From JACDAN01 sp046714355 (lineage in GTDB: Bacteria > Actinomycetota > Thermoleophilia > Gaiellales > Gaiellaceae), in the NCBI GenBank assembly GCA_046714355.1, contig JBKKAR010000027.1, positions 1-35,416 of the forward strand: a stretch of DNA of 35,416 bases, in the 5' to 3' direction. How positions within the stretch are numbered: position 1 is the first letter of the stretch; the number at the start of each line of letters is the position of its first letter. The translations under genes and the position numbers were made by a program. The notes beneath the pieces are model-generated. The model was not told the origin of the DNA. It ran no database searches and worked only from the letters and a program-made list of their open reading frames with translations. Positions 23,185 through 30,742 of the stretch are shown here, one piece after another.

Positions 23185-24098
23185 TGCCCGAGCGCCGCCA
23201 CACCGACCCGCTCCACCTCGGGACCGACGAGCAGCCGTACTCCAAGGGACTGATGGCGCGGGCTCTCATGCGCGCCGGCGTCGGAATCGAGCGCGCGTAC
23301 GAGCTGGCGCGCCGCATCGAGCAGGACCTCGGGGCGCGCGGCGTGCGGACGGCTGACATCGACCGGATCCAGGAGCTCGCAGCGGACGTGCTGGGCGACA
23401 CCGAGGGCAGCCTTGCGATCGGTCGCCTGCGGCGCTACCAGGAGCTCGACGAGCTCGACCTTCCCCTGATCATCCTCATCGGTGGCGCAACGGGCACGGG
23501 GAAATCCACCGTCGCCGCCGAGGTGGCGTATCGCCTCGGCATCACGCGCGTGACGTCCACCGACTTCGTCCGCCAGACGATGCGCGCGCTCTTCACGCCC
23601 GAGTTCCTCCCGGCGATCCACTACTCGAGCTTCGACGCGGGCCGGGCGCTGCCGACCGCGCAGGAGGAGGAGATCGACCCGCTGCTCCACGGGTTCCTCG
23701 AGCAGACGCGCCACGTCCTCGTCGGCGTCCAGGCTGCGATCGACCGCTCGCTGGAGGAAGGATGGTCGATGGTGATCGAGGGCGTGCACCTCGTCCCGGG
23801 GATGCTGCCCCGCCTGATTGACGGTGCCGTCGTCGTCGAGTGCGTGATCATGATCGAAAAGGAGGAGACGCACGCGGGCCACTTCTGGATCCGCGACGTC
23901 ACTTCCGAGGGGCTCCGGCCGCTCGACAAGTACCTCGAGCGCCTCGGCGACATTCGCTACCTCCAGGACTACATCGTCGAGCGCGCGCAGGTCGAAGGCA
24001 TCCGCGTGATCGAGAACGCGGAACGGGAGAAGGCGATCGGAGCGCTCATGGAGCTCGTTCTGGCTGCGGCGGATCGGGTAGACAAGGTCTCAACGTGA
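23184..24098 (+). CDS. 2-phosphoglycerate kinase
   Basis: Phosphorylates 2-phosphoglycerate to 2,3-diphosphoglycerate, the first step toward cyclic 2,3-diphosphoglycerate in methanogens. The 304-residue protein has the typical arrangement: an N-terminal ATP-cone-like helical domain (PYSKGLMARALMRAGVGIERAYELA), then a kinase domain with Walker A GGATGTGKST (100-109), TSTDFVRQTMR, a Walker B-type MVIEGVHLVPG, and a lid with HFWIRD. The domain order matches Methanothermus fervidus type 2-phosphoglycerate kinase. ATG 23184 overlaps the synthetase stop by one base; the end overlaps glpX by GTGA. Confidence 0.85.
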   Translation: MPERRHTDPLHLGTDEQPYSKGLMARALMRAGVGIERAYELARRIEQDLGARGVRTADIDRIQELAADVLGDTEGSLAIGRLRRYQELDELDLPLIILIGGATGTGKSTVAAEVAYRLGITRVTSTDFVRQTMRALFTPEFLPAIHYSSFDAGRALPTAQEEEIDPLLHGFLEQTRHVLVGVQAAIDRSLEEGWSMVIEGVHLVPGMLPRLIDGAVVVECVIMIEKEETHAGHFWIRDVTSEGLRPLDKYLERLGDIRYLQDYIVERAQVEGIRVIENAEREKAIGALMELVLAAADRVDKVST

Positions 24099-25111
24099 CC
24101 GACGTCGCGGCCAAGACGGCCGAAGCCCCGCCCGAGGGCCCGGAAGCCCGCAACTGTCTCTGTGAGAGCTTTGCCCGGTCCACGGAGCGCGCCGCGCTCG
24201 CCAGCGCTCGCTGGCTCGGCCGCGCCGACGAGGTGGCGGCGCAGGAGGCCGCGGCGTCCGGGATGCTCGAGGCGCTCCAGCAGCTGCCGATCGACGGGAC
24301 GGTCGTCATCGGCGCCGCCGGGGAGGGTGAGCGGCTCCAGACCGGCGTGAAGGTCGGCGCGGGCGGGGAGGAGGTCGCGCTCGCCGTCGATCCCCTCGAG
24401 GGTAGTGGCATCGTCGCTCGCGGCGGCAACGGGGCGATGTCGATGATCGCCGTCGGTGAGCCCGGCTCGCTCCAGACCCTGCCGGACATGTACATGCGGA
24501 AGATGGCTGTCGGGCCGGTTGCGCGTGGGAGCATCGACCTCCGCCGTCCGGTTGGCGAGAACATCCAGGCGATTGCCGAGGCCTTCGGCCGCCGGGTCGG
24601 CGACATCACGACGATCGTCCTCGAGCGACCGCGGCACCACGACCTGATCGAGGAGATTCGCGCCGCCGGCGCCCGGATCAAGCTGATCCAGGACGGCGAC
24701 GTCACCTCGTCGATCTCGGCCGCCGTGCGAGGGACGAACGACCATCTCGCAATCGGGATCGGCGGCACGCGGCAGGCCGTTATCGCCGCGGCAGCGCTGC
24801 GCTGCCTCGGCGGGGAGCTGCAGGCGCAGCTGTGGCCCGTCTCTCGCCGGGAGATCGACGAGGCGCGCGAGCAGGGGATCGAGGACGTCGAAGGCATCTT
24901 CACGACCGACGACCTCGCCCCGAAGGAAGCGATCGTCTGCGCCACGGGCGTCTCGAACAGCGATCTGCTCCGCGGCGTCCGGTTCCGGGCCGACAGCGCC
25001 TGGACGCACACGCTCGTCATGTGCGCTAGATGCAACTGGGTCCGCTTCACGGAGGGCATCCACTTCTTCCAGCGCGAGCGCCGCGAAGAGGTCCGGCTCC
25101 CCGGCTTCTAG
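24095..25111 (+). CDS. glpX: Class II fructose-1,6-bisphosphatase GlpX
   Basis: Hydrolyses fructose 1,6-bisphosphate to fructose 6-phosphate, the committed step of gluconeogenesis. The 338-residue product shows the lithium-sensitive phosphatase fold with GAAGEGER (73-80), DPLEGSG (99-105), the ARGGNGAMSMIA stretch, GDITTIVLERPRH, LIQDGDVTSSI and IGIGGTRQAVI. The typical GlpX DPLEGTN is here DPLEGSG, and the C-terminus carries MCARCNW, a CxxC that is not a standard feature of the family as I know it. GTG 24095 overlaps the kinase stop. As the last gene of this operon it links cyclic 2,3-diphosphoglycerate synthesis to gluconeogenic flux. Confidence 0.92.
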   Translation: MTDVAAKTAEAPPEGPEARNCLCESFARSTERAALASARWLGRADEVAAQEAAASGMLEALQQLPIDGTVVIGAAGEGERLQTGVKVGAGGEEVALAVDPLEGSGIVARGGNGAMSMIAVGEPGSLQTLPDMYMRKMAVGPVARGSIDLRRPVGENIQAIAEAFGRRVGDITTIVLERPRHHDLIEEIRAAGARIKLIQDGDVTSSISAAVRGTNDHLAIGIGGTRQAVIAAAALRCLGGELQAQLWPVSRREIDEAREQGIEDVEGIFTTDDLAPKEAIVCATGVSNSDLLRGVRFRADSAWTHTLVMCARCNWVRFTEGIHFFQRERREEVRLPGF

Positions 25112-25124
25112 GTACCCTGGCCTC

Positions 25125-25424
25125 ATGGCTCTCAGAGAAGATGTCGTCGAGGCGCTCCGCCAGGTCGAAGATCCCGAGCTCGGGATGGACATCGTCGACC
25201 TCGGACTGATGTACGACGTGGAGGTCGACGGCCCGAAGGTCAAGGTCATCTACTCGCTGACCTCGATGGGCTGCCCGGTCGGACCGATGATCGCCGAGCA
25301 GATCGGCGAAGTCACGCGTTCGGTCCCCGGTGTCGAGGAGGTCGAGACCGAGCTGACCTGGGATCCACCCTGGTCGCCGGAAAAGATGTCCGAAGACGCG
25401 AAGTTCATCCTCGGCTTCGGCTAG
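25125..25424 (+). CDS. MIP18/DUF59 iron-sulfur assembly protein (PaaD/SufT-like)
   Basis: 99 residues of the DUF59 family, which acts in Fe-S cluster assembly or delivery. Family marks are DPELGMDIVDLGLMYDVEV at the N-terminus, the Cys loop TSMGCPVGPMI and the end VETELTWDPPWSPEKMSEDA. Length is standard for stand-alone members. TACCCT (25113-25118) lies 6 nt before the ATG, only 2 nt past the glpX stop, so it has its own leaderless start but could also be transcribed with the operon upstream. The next gene is convergent. The exact client protein cannot be told from here. Confidence 0.85.
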   Translation: MALREDVVEALRQVEDPELGMDIVDLGLMYDVEVDGPKVKVIYSLTSMGCPVGPMIAEQIGEVTRSVPGVEEVETELTWDPPWSPEKMSEDAKFILGFG

Positions 25425-25462
25425 AGGAAGATAGAGAGGGGCCGAAGTTCGCTCTTCGTCGC

Positions 25463-27865
25463 CTATGCGCGAACCCGATCGCTCTTCGGGTCGTAGAGGG
25501 GCTCCGCGGCCACCTCGCCGGCGATCCACTCGCCGAAAATCTCGATCTCGACCAGTCGTCCAACGTCCGCATTTTCAGCGGAAACGTAGGCGTACGCGAT
25601 CGATCGCTCGACCGTGTAGCCGTAGCCGCCGCTCGTCACCCGGCCGACGAGAGCTCCGTCGATTCGGACCGGCTCGGAGCCGAGCGCGACTGACCGAGGG
25701 TCGCCCAGAACGAGGCAGACGAGGCGTCGCTCGGGCTCCCGCTTCGCGGCCAGGGCCTCGCGGCCGATGAAGTCGCCCTTGTCGAGCTTGACGGCGAAGT
25801 CGAGCCCGGCCTCCCAAGGCGTGTCCTCGGGCGTGATGTCCGCGCCCCACACTCGATAGCCCTTCTCGAGCCGGCAGGAGTCGATCGCCTTGTACCCGCC
25901 GGCGACCAGGCCATGCTCCCGGCCGGCCGCCCAGATCTCGTCCCAGAGGCGGAGCCCGAACTCGCTCGGACAGTAGAGCTCCCAGCCCAGCTCGCCGACG
26001 TACGTGACCCGTAAGGCCAGGCACGGCACCGGACCGACGACGACCTCCCGAGCCCGCATGTACGGGAAGTCGAGCGGACCGGCGAGCGGTTCCAGGATCT
26101 CCCGGGACTTCGGTCCCCAGATCCCGAAGCAGGCGAAGCGGGACGTGACGTCTTCCACCTGCACCGAGGCGTCGTCAGGCGCGTGCGAGCGGATCCACGC
26201 GAGATCGTGCTGCCCGAACGCCGTGCCCGTGACGATCCGGAAGCGGTCCTCGGCGAGCCTCGTCACCGTGAAGTCGCACTCGATCCCGCCGCGCTCGTTG
26301 AGCATCGACGTATAGGTGATCGCACCCACGTCGCGCGCGACCTTGTTGTCGCAGAGGCGCTCGAGGAAGTCGGCGGCACCTTCGCCGGAGACCTCGATCT
26401 TGGCGAACGACGTCTCGTCGAAAAGCGCGGCGGCTTCGCGGGTGGCGTGGTGCTCGGCGCCGATCGCCGGCGACCAGAGGCGCCCGGCCCAGCCGCGTGG
26501 GCGCAGGGACTCGTCGCCGGCGGCGGCGTTCGGCTCGAACCAGTTCGCCCGCTCCCAGCCCGACTTCTCGCCGAAGGCGGCGCCGAGGTTCTGGAGGCGC
26601 GGGTAGGCGGGGGAGAGGCGCAGCGGCCGCCCGGCCTTGCGCTCGTGGCCGGGGTATTTCACGTCGTAGTAGGTCGAGTAGACCTCGAGCGAGCGCGCGA
26701 GCGTGTACTGCCGGCTCGCGTAGTGACGCCCGAAGCGGCGCGAGTCCATCTCCCAGACGTCGAGGCTCGGGATGCCCTCGACGATCCACTCTGCGACGAG
26801 CTTTCCCATCCCGCCGGCGCCGGCGAGCCCGTGCGCGCAGAAACCGGCGGCGACCCAGAAGCCGCGCACGTCGGTGGGGCCGAGGATGAACTCGCCGTCG
26901 GGCGTGAACGCCTCCGGGCCGTTCACGAGCCGGACTACCTCGGCGTCGGCCAGCATCGGCACGCGCACGAGCGCGTTCTCCATCAGCTCCTGGAACCGGT
27001 CCCAGTCCTCCTCGAGCAGCCGCCCGTTGAAGTCGGGCGGGATGCCGTCGAGACCCCAGGGCGCGGGATTGCGCTCGTATCCGCCCATGATCAGGCCGCC
27101 GGACTCGCCGCGGAAGTAAACGAGCAGCGACGGGTCGCGCATCGTCGGGAGGTCGAGCGGCAGGCCGGCCGGCCGCGTGACGAGGTACTCGTGCGCCATC
27201 GGGATGACAGGGACGACGACTCCCGCGAGTCGCCCAATCTCGGCCGCGAACATCCCGCCGGCGTTGACGACGGTCTCGGTCTCGATGCGGCCGCGGTCGG
27301 TCTCTACCGCGCGAACCCGGCCGCGCTCCACGTCGATCCCCGTTACACGGGTGTTCGTGAAGATCTCGGCACCGCCTCGTCGCGCCCCCTCGGCGAGCGC
27401 GAAGGTGAGCTGGCTCGGGTCGATGTAGCCGTCGGTCGGGAGGTAGGCGGCGCCGAGCACGCCCTCAGTGGACATGGGCGGGAAGAGCTCTTGCGCCTCA
27501 TCCGCCGAGACGAGCTCGAGCGGGAGGCCGAACGTCTTTGCCCAGCCGGCCTGGCGCGCGAGCTCTTCCATCCGCTCTTGCGAGGAGGCGAGCCGGAGCG
27601 AGCCGACCTCGCGCCAGCCGGTCTCGAGGCCAACCTCGTCGGCGAGCGTGCGGTAGAGGTCAACCGAGCTCATCATCATCTTCGTGAGGCTGAGCGAGCT
27701 GCGGAGCTGGCCGACGAGACCGGCGGAGTGAAACGTGGAGCCACTCGTCAGATCGGCGCGCTCGCAGAGGACGACGTCCTTCCAGCCGAGGCGCGTCAGC
27801 CAGTAGAGGACGGAGGCACCGCCCACGCCTCCTCCGATCACGACCGCCCTGGCTCCGCTACGCAC
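25463..27865 (-). CDS. FAD-dependent dimethylglycine/sarcosine dehydrogenase-like protein with GcvT domain
   Basis: 800 residues: a DAO-type FAD domain (AVVIGGGVGGASVLYWL at 7-23, the FAD-pyrophosphate fold), an FAO_M-like middle (about 370-430), a folate-binding GcvT domain (about 430-700) and the GcvT C-terminal barrel. SGSTFHSAGL contains His46 at the place where dimethylglycine dehydrogenase attaches FAD covalently. Enzymes of this build oxidise N-methylated glycines and pass the methyl carbon to tetrahydrofolate. The exact amine cannot be read from sequence. It starts with GTG at 27865; TAGTGT (27877-27872 on this strand) lies 6 nt upstream, sharing its -10 with the divergent small gene. 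No frame break. Confidence 0.88.
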   Translation of the reverse strand: MRSGARAVVIGGGVGGASVLYWLTRLGWKDVVLCERADLTSGSTFHSAGLVGQLRSSLSLTKMMMSSVDLYRTLADEVGLETGWREVGSLRLASSQERMEELARQAGWAKTFGLPLELVSADEAQELFPPMSTEGVLGAAYLPTDGYIDPSQLTFALAEGARRGGAEIFTNTRVTGIDVERGRVRAVETDRGRIETETVVNAGGMFAAEIGRLAGVVVPVIPMAHEYLVTRPAGLPLDLPTMRDPSLLVYFRGESGGLIMGGYERNPAPWGLDGIPPDFNGRLLEEDWDRFQELMENALVRVPMLADAEVVRLVNGPEAFTPDGEFILGPTDVRGFWVAAGFCAHGLAGAGGMGKLVAEWIVEGIPSLDVWEMDSRRFGRHYASRQYTLARSLEVYSTYYDVKYPGHERKAGRPLRLSPAYPRLQNLGAAFGEKSGWERANWFEPNAAAGDESLRPRGWAGRLWSPAIGAEHHATREAAALFDETSFAKIEVSGEGAADFLERLCDNKVARDVGAITYTSMLNERGGIECDFTVTRLAEDRFRIVTGTAFGQHDLAWIRSHAPDDASVQVEDVTSRFACFGIWGPKSREILEPLAGPLDFPYMRAREVVVGPVPCLALRVTYVGELGWELYCPSEFGLRLWDEIWAAGREHGLVAGGYKAIDSCRLEKGYRVWGADITPEDTPWEAGLDFAVKLDKGDFIGREALAAKREPERRLVCLVLGDPRSVALGSEPVRIDGALVGRVTSGGYGYTVERSIAYAYVSAENADVGRLVEIEIFGEWIAGEVAAEPLYDPKSDRVRA

Positions 27866-27870
27866 GGACG

Positions 27871-27877
27871 TACACTA
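27871..27877. promoter_or_regulatory. Shared symmetric -10 for two divergent leaderless genes
   Basis: TACACTA reads TACACT on the plus strand (27871-27876, 6 nt before ATG 27883) and TAGTGT on the minus strand (27877-27872, 6 nt before GTG 27865). Both start codons are placed exactly as at the other leaderless genes, so one 7-bp element appears to serve both directions, and only 17 bp separate the two start codons. Confidence 0.65.
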
Positions 27878-27882
27878 AGAAC

Positions 27883-28167
27883 ATGCGCGTCGTCGCCTCG
27901 GAGGAGGCGCGCCGGTATGTCGCTGAGCGCGGAGGGCGCCTCTACGTGTGGCCGACCTCGTCGGCCTGCTGCCGTTCGGTTCCGCGGCTCGAGTGCGCGA
28001 CCGACGCGAAGGCCGGCCGGGACTTCCTCCGCGTGGCCGACCACGACTTCGAAATCTGGGCTCCGGCGAAGATCGCGCGGCTTCCCAGCGAGCTTCACGT
28101 CGACATGCGCCGCTTCCCACGCCGCCGCATCGAGGCGTACTGGGACGGTTGCGTCTGGATCGTCTAG
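27883..28167 (+). CDS. Small Cys-containing hypothetical protein (94 residues)
   Basis: Begins MRVVASEEARRYVAERGG, then LYVWPTSSACCRSV with a Cys pair (Cys29, Cys30), Cys38, a DFEIWAPAKI strand, a basic stretch RRFPRRRIEAYW and a final DGCVWIV (Cys90). The overall pattern resembles small actinobacterial proteins of unknown function that I have seen as a conserved type, but I cannot assign a role; the four Cys could bind a metal or an Fe-S cluster. The ATG is leaderless with TACACT 6 nt upstream. It is divergent from the dimethylglycine dehydrogenase-like gene and 31 nt before the next gene. Confidence 0.7.
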   Translation: MRVVASEEARRYVAERGGRLYVWPTSSACCRSVPRLECATDAKAGRDFLRVADHDFEIWAPAKIARLPSELHVDMRRFPRRRIEAYWDGCVWIV

Positions 28168-28198
28168 GAGCTCGCACTAGACCGATAATCGAAGGCGC

Positions 28199-30037
28199 GT
28201 GCACGACATCGCGGAGTTCCTGAAGGATCACGATCCGTTTAGCGGACTGGATGCAGACACCCTCGAGCGGCTGGCGGAGCGGGTCGAGGTCGAGTTCTTC
28301 GCCGTCGGGACGACGATCTTCAGGCAGGGGGATGAGCCCCCGGACGAGGTGCGAGTCATCCGCCGAGGAGCGATCGAGCTCGTCGACCACGGGCGCGTGC
28401 TCGATCTCCTCGGTGAGGGCGAACTGCTCGGACATCCGTCGATGGTGTCGGGTACGCCGACGGGGTTCGAGGCACGCGCGCACGAGGATTCGCTTTGCTA
28501 CTCGCTCGCGGCGAAGGACGTGCTTCCCCTGCTGGCCCGGCCCGCAGGGCTGCGCTATCTCGCCCGCTCGCTCCTTGCACGTCCGAAGCCCGGTCCGGTG
28601 GCCGCCGCGGACGTGAGCGGGTTCGACCTGGCCCAGCAGCCGATCCGGGCTCTGATCCGCGAGCAGCCAGTCATCTGCGAGCCGGACGTCTCACTGCGTG
28701 ACGCAGCCCGTCGCATGTCCGACGCGGGCGCCAGCTCGGTGCTGGTGCGGCTTGACGGTGACGACTACGGAATCGTCACCGATCAGGACCTCCGAACCCG
28801 GGTCGTCGCCGAGGGACTGTCAGTCGATGCCCCCGTTAGGCACGTGATGACAGCGCCGGCCTTCACGATTAGACCTGACCTGAACGGCGCCGATGTGCTG
28901 CTGGTCATGCTCGACCGCGGCATTCGCCATGTGCCGGTTCTCTCGGCACGAGCGGAGGTGCTCGGCGTGGTCAGCGACATCGATCTCTTGGCGGCCCAGA
29001 CCCGGACGCCATTCGTGCTGCGGCGGGCGATCGCCGATGCGCGAGACCTGGACGAGCTGCGCCGAGCCGCCCGCCGGCTGAACCCGACGCTGATCGGCCT
29101 GCACCAGGTCGAGCTGCCTCCCGCGCAGATCAGCGCGGTCATCTCCGTGGTCGCGGATGCGCTCATTCGTCGCGCGATCGAGCTGGCCGTCGCCTCCCAC
29201 GGCCCTCCTCCTCAGGAGTTCGCCTGGCTCTCGCTTGGAAGCCATGGGCGGCGAGAGGCTGTTCCCTCCTCCGACGTCGACTCCGGCATGGTGTGGGCCG
29301 AGGGCGAGGGTCCCGACCCGGCTCCGTACATGCACGCCGTCGGAGAGCAGGTGATGGAAACCTTGGCGGCTACGGGCTGGCGGCCGGATGCCCACGGCGT
29401 GACGGCAAGCGGCTCCTTCTCCGTGCGCTCGGCGGGCGACTGGCAGCGGACGATCAGACATTGGCTAGACCATCCCCTCGAGGACAAGGTGCTAATGGCG
29501 ATCTCGATCCTGCTCGACAGCCGCACGCTCTACGGCCCGGACGACGCATTCGATGCGCTCGCCGCCCTGGAGGGCGCTCGAGACCGCCCTCTCGTCGTGC
29601 GTCTGCTGAAGCGGCTCGCGCTCGCGAGCAAGCCTCCGACCGGCTTCCTACGGGACATCGTCGTCGAGCATTCCGGCGAGCATCGCGGAAGCTTCGACAT
29701 CAAGCGTGGCGGGCTTGTGCCGATCGTCGACATCGCGCGTTACGCCGCGCTTTCGGCAGGAGCAACGGTCACATCAACAGTAGAGCGCTTGCGGGCCGCG
29801 GGCGAGGGCGGGACGTTGCCGGATACAGAGGCCAGGACGCTCATGGAGGCCTACGACCTGTTCGCGGCCCTGCGGCTGGAGCACCAGGTGCGTCAGCTCG
29901 AGGCGGGCGTGCCGCCCGACGACCACCTTGATCCGAAGCTGTTGAATCCCCTGACGCGCCGCTATCTGCGCGACGCCTTCCGCGCGGTCGCCTCGGTGCA
30001 GAAGGCGCTGACCTCAGAGCTCGTCTGGAGCACGTAG
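28199..30037 (+). CDS. cNMP-fold / CBS / DUF294 nucleotidyltransferase-like regulator
   Basis: 612 residues in the order: cyclic-nucleotide-binding fold (about 10-125), two CBS repeats (about 150-268), a DUF294 GlnD-type nucleotidyltransferase domain with GSHGRRE (347-353) and metal Asp in SSDVDSG (359, 361), and the DUF294 C-terminal helical domain. In the first domain the segment GEGELLGHPSMVSGTPTGFEARA lacks the Arg that normally holds the cyclic phosphate, so cAMP binding is doubtful. CBS repeats usually sense adenine nucleotides. A similar protein pairs with a DnaQ-like exonuclease in many bacteria, often near acetate uptake genes, and here the exonuclease follows with no gap. GTG 28199 is preceded by GATAAT (28184-28189) at 9 nt; no Shine-Dalgarno sequence. 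The target of the nucleotidyltransferase is unknown. Confidence 0.88.
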   Translation: MHDIAEFLKDHDPFSGLDADTLERLAERVEVEFFAVGTTIFRQGDEPPDEVRVIRRGAIELVDHGRVLDLLGEGELLGHPSMVSGTPTGFEARAHEDSLCYSLAAKDVLPLLARPAGLRYLARSLLARPKPGPVAAADVSGFDLAQQPIRALIREQPVICEPDVSLRDAARRMSDAGASSVLVRLDGDDYGIVTDQDLRTRVVAEGLSVDAPVRHVMTAPAFTIRPDLNGADVLLVMLDRGIRHVPVLSARAEVLGVVSDIDLLAAQTRTPFVLRRAIADARDLDELRRAARRLNPTLIGLHQVELPPAQISAVISVVADALIRRAIELAVASHGPPPQEFAWLSLGSHGRREAVPSSDVDSGMVWAEGEGPDPAPYMHAVGEQVMETLAATGWRPDAHGVTASGSFSVRSAGDWQRTIRHWLDHPLEDKVLMAISILLDSRTLYGPDDAFDALAALEGARDRPLVVRLLKRLALASKPPTGFLRDIVVEHSGEHRGSFDIKRGGLVPIVDIARYAALSAGATVTSTVERLRAAGEGGTLPDTEARTLMEAYDLFAALRLEHQVRQLEAGVPPDDHLDPKLLNPLTRRYLRDAFRAVASVQKALTSELVWST

Positions 30038-30742
30038 ATGGCGCAACCGGCGGTTACCTCGGCCGCCGTCACCGCATACACGCGCACCCCGCCCCCGGGG
30101 CCGAAGGTTCCTTGGCGCGCGGCCGAGTTCTGCGTGATCGACCTCGAAACGACCGGGCTCGATCCGGCCGTGGACGAGATGGTCTCGTTTGCGGCACTGC
30201 AGATCACCGACGGACGCTTGCGCCTGAACGACGCTCGCTACGAGCACATCCGGCCCCAGCGCATGCCCGACGCGCAGGCGATCCGCATCCACGGCCTGCG
30301 GCGCAGCGATCTAGCCGCTGCGCCCGCGCTGTCCGAGGTCCTCGACGGATTGCTCGAGGCCTTGACGGGAAGGGCGCTCGTGGCCCACGTTGCCGCGGTT
30401 GAGCGAGGGTTTCTCGGCGCCGCGCTGCACCCCTATGGACTCCGGCTCGTGAACCCAATCGTCGACACGGCTGCGCTCGCGTCGGAGCTCTTCCGGCGTC
30501 GCGGTCAGCAGCTCCCCGACTCGATCGGACTAACGCCGCTGGCTCAGGCCCTCGGCCTGCCGGTGCACCGGCCACACCACGCCGACGGCGATGCGCTGAC
30601 GACGGCCCAGGTCTTCCTGGCCCTGGCTACGCACCTGGACGGGCTCGAGCGGCAGACGGTCGGATCGCTTGCGGGCTACGGAAATCGCAGGCGTGACTGG
30701 TCGAGGTTGCGGGTGGCTGTCGCTCGACTCATGAAGCGCTGA
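30038..30742 (+). CDS. DnaQ-like 3'-5' exonuclease (partner of the DUF294 protein)
   Basis: 234 residues of the DEDDh exonuclease family. ExoI is CVIDLETTG with Asp35 and Glu37; ExoIII is HHADGDAL with His180 and Asp185. At ExoII the expected Asp of AHNxxFDxxFL is Glu122 in AHVAAVERGFL, and the usual Asn is Val, so the second metal ligand is altered. The same stretch also has IRIHGL, as in the epsilon family. It starts directly after the TAG of the DUF294 gene, with no Shine-Dalgarno sequence, so translation is probably coupled. This pairing suggests a role in nucleotide or RNA/DNA turnover linked to the sensor protein rather than replication proofreading. Its last 14 nt overlap the convergent kinase-like gene. 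Confidence 0.85.
   Translation: MAQPAVTSAAVTAYTRTPPPGPKVPWRAAEFCVIDLETTGLDPAVDEMVSFAALQITDGRLRLNDARYEHIRPQRMPDAQAIRIHGLRRSDLAAAPALSEVLDGLLEALTGRALVAHVAAVERGFLGAALHPYGLRLVNPIVDTAALASELFRRRGQQLPDSIGLTPLAQALGLPVHRPHHADGDALTTAQVFLALATHLDGLERQTVGSLAGYGNRRRDWSRLRVAVARLMKR

Noticed and set aside
25425..25462. Terminator between the DUF59 gene and the FAD/GcvT gene
   Set aside because: Only a CGAAG/CTTCG five-base stem is visible without a T-run; too weak to call.
26183..28180. 665-codon open frame on the plus strand opposite the FAD/GcvT gene
   Set aside because: It crosses the divergent promoter and the 94-residue gene in another frame, and lacks any motif; it is a GC-rich shadow.
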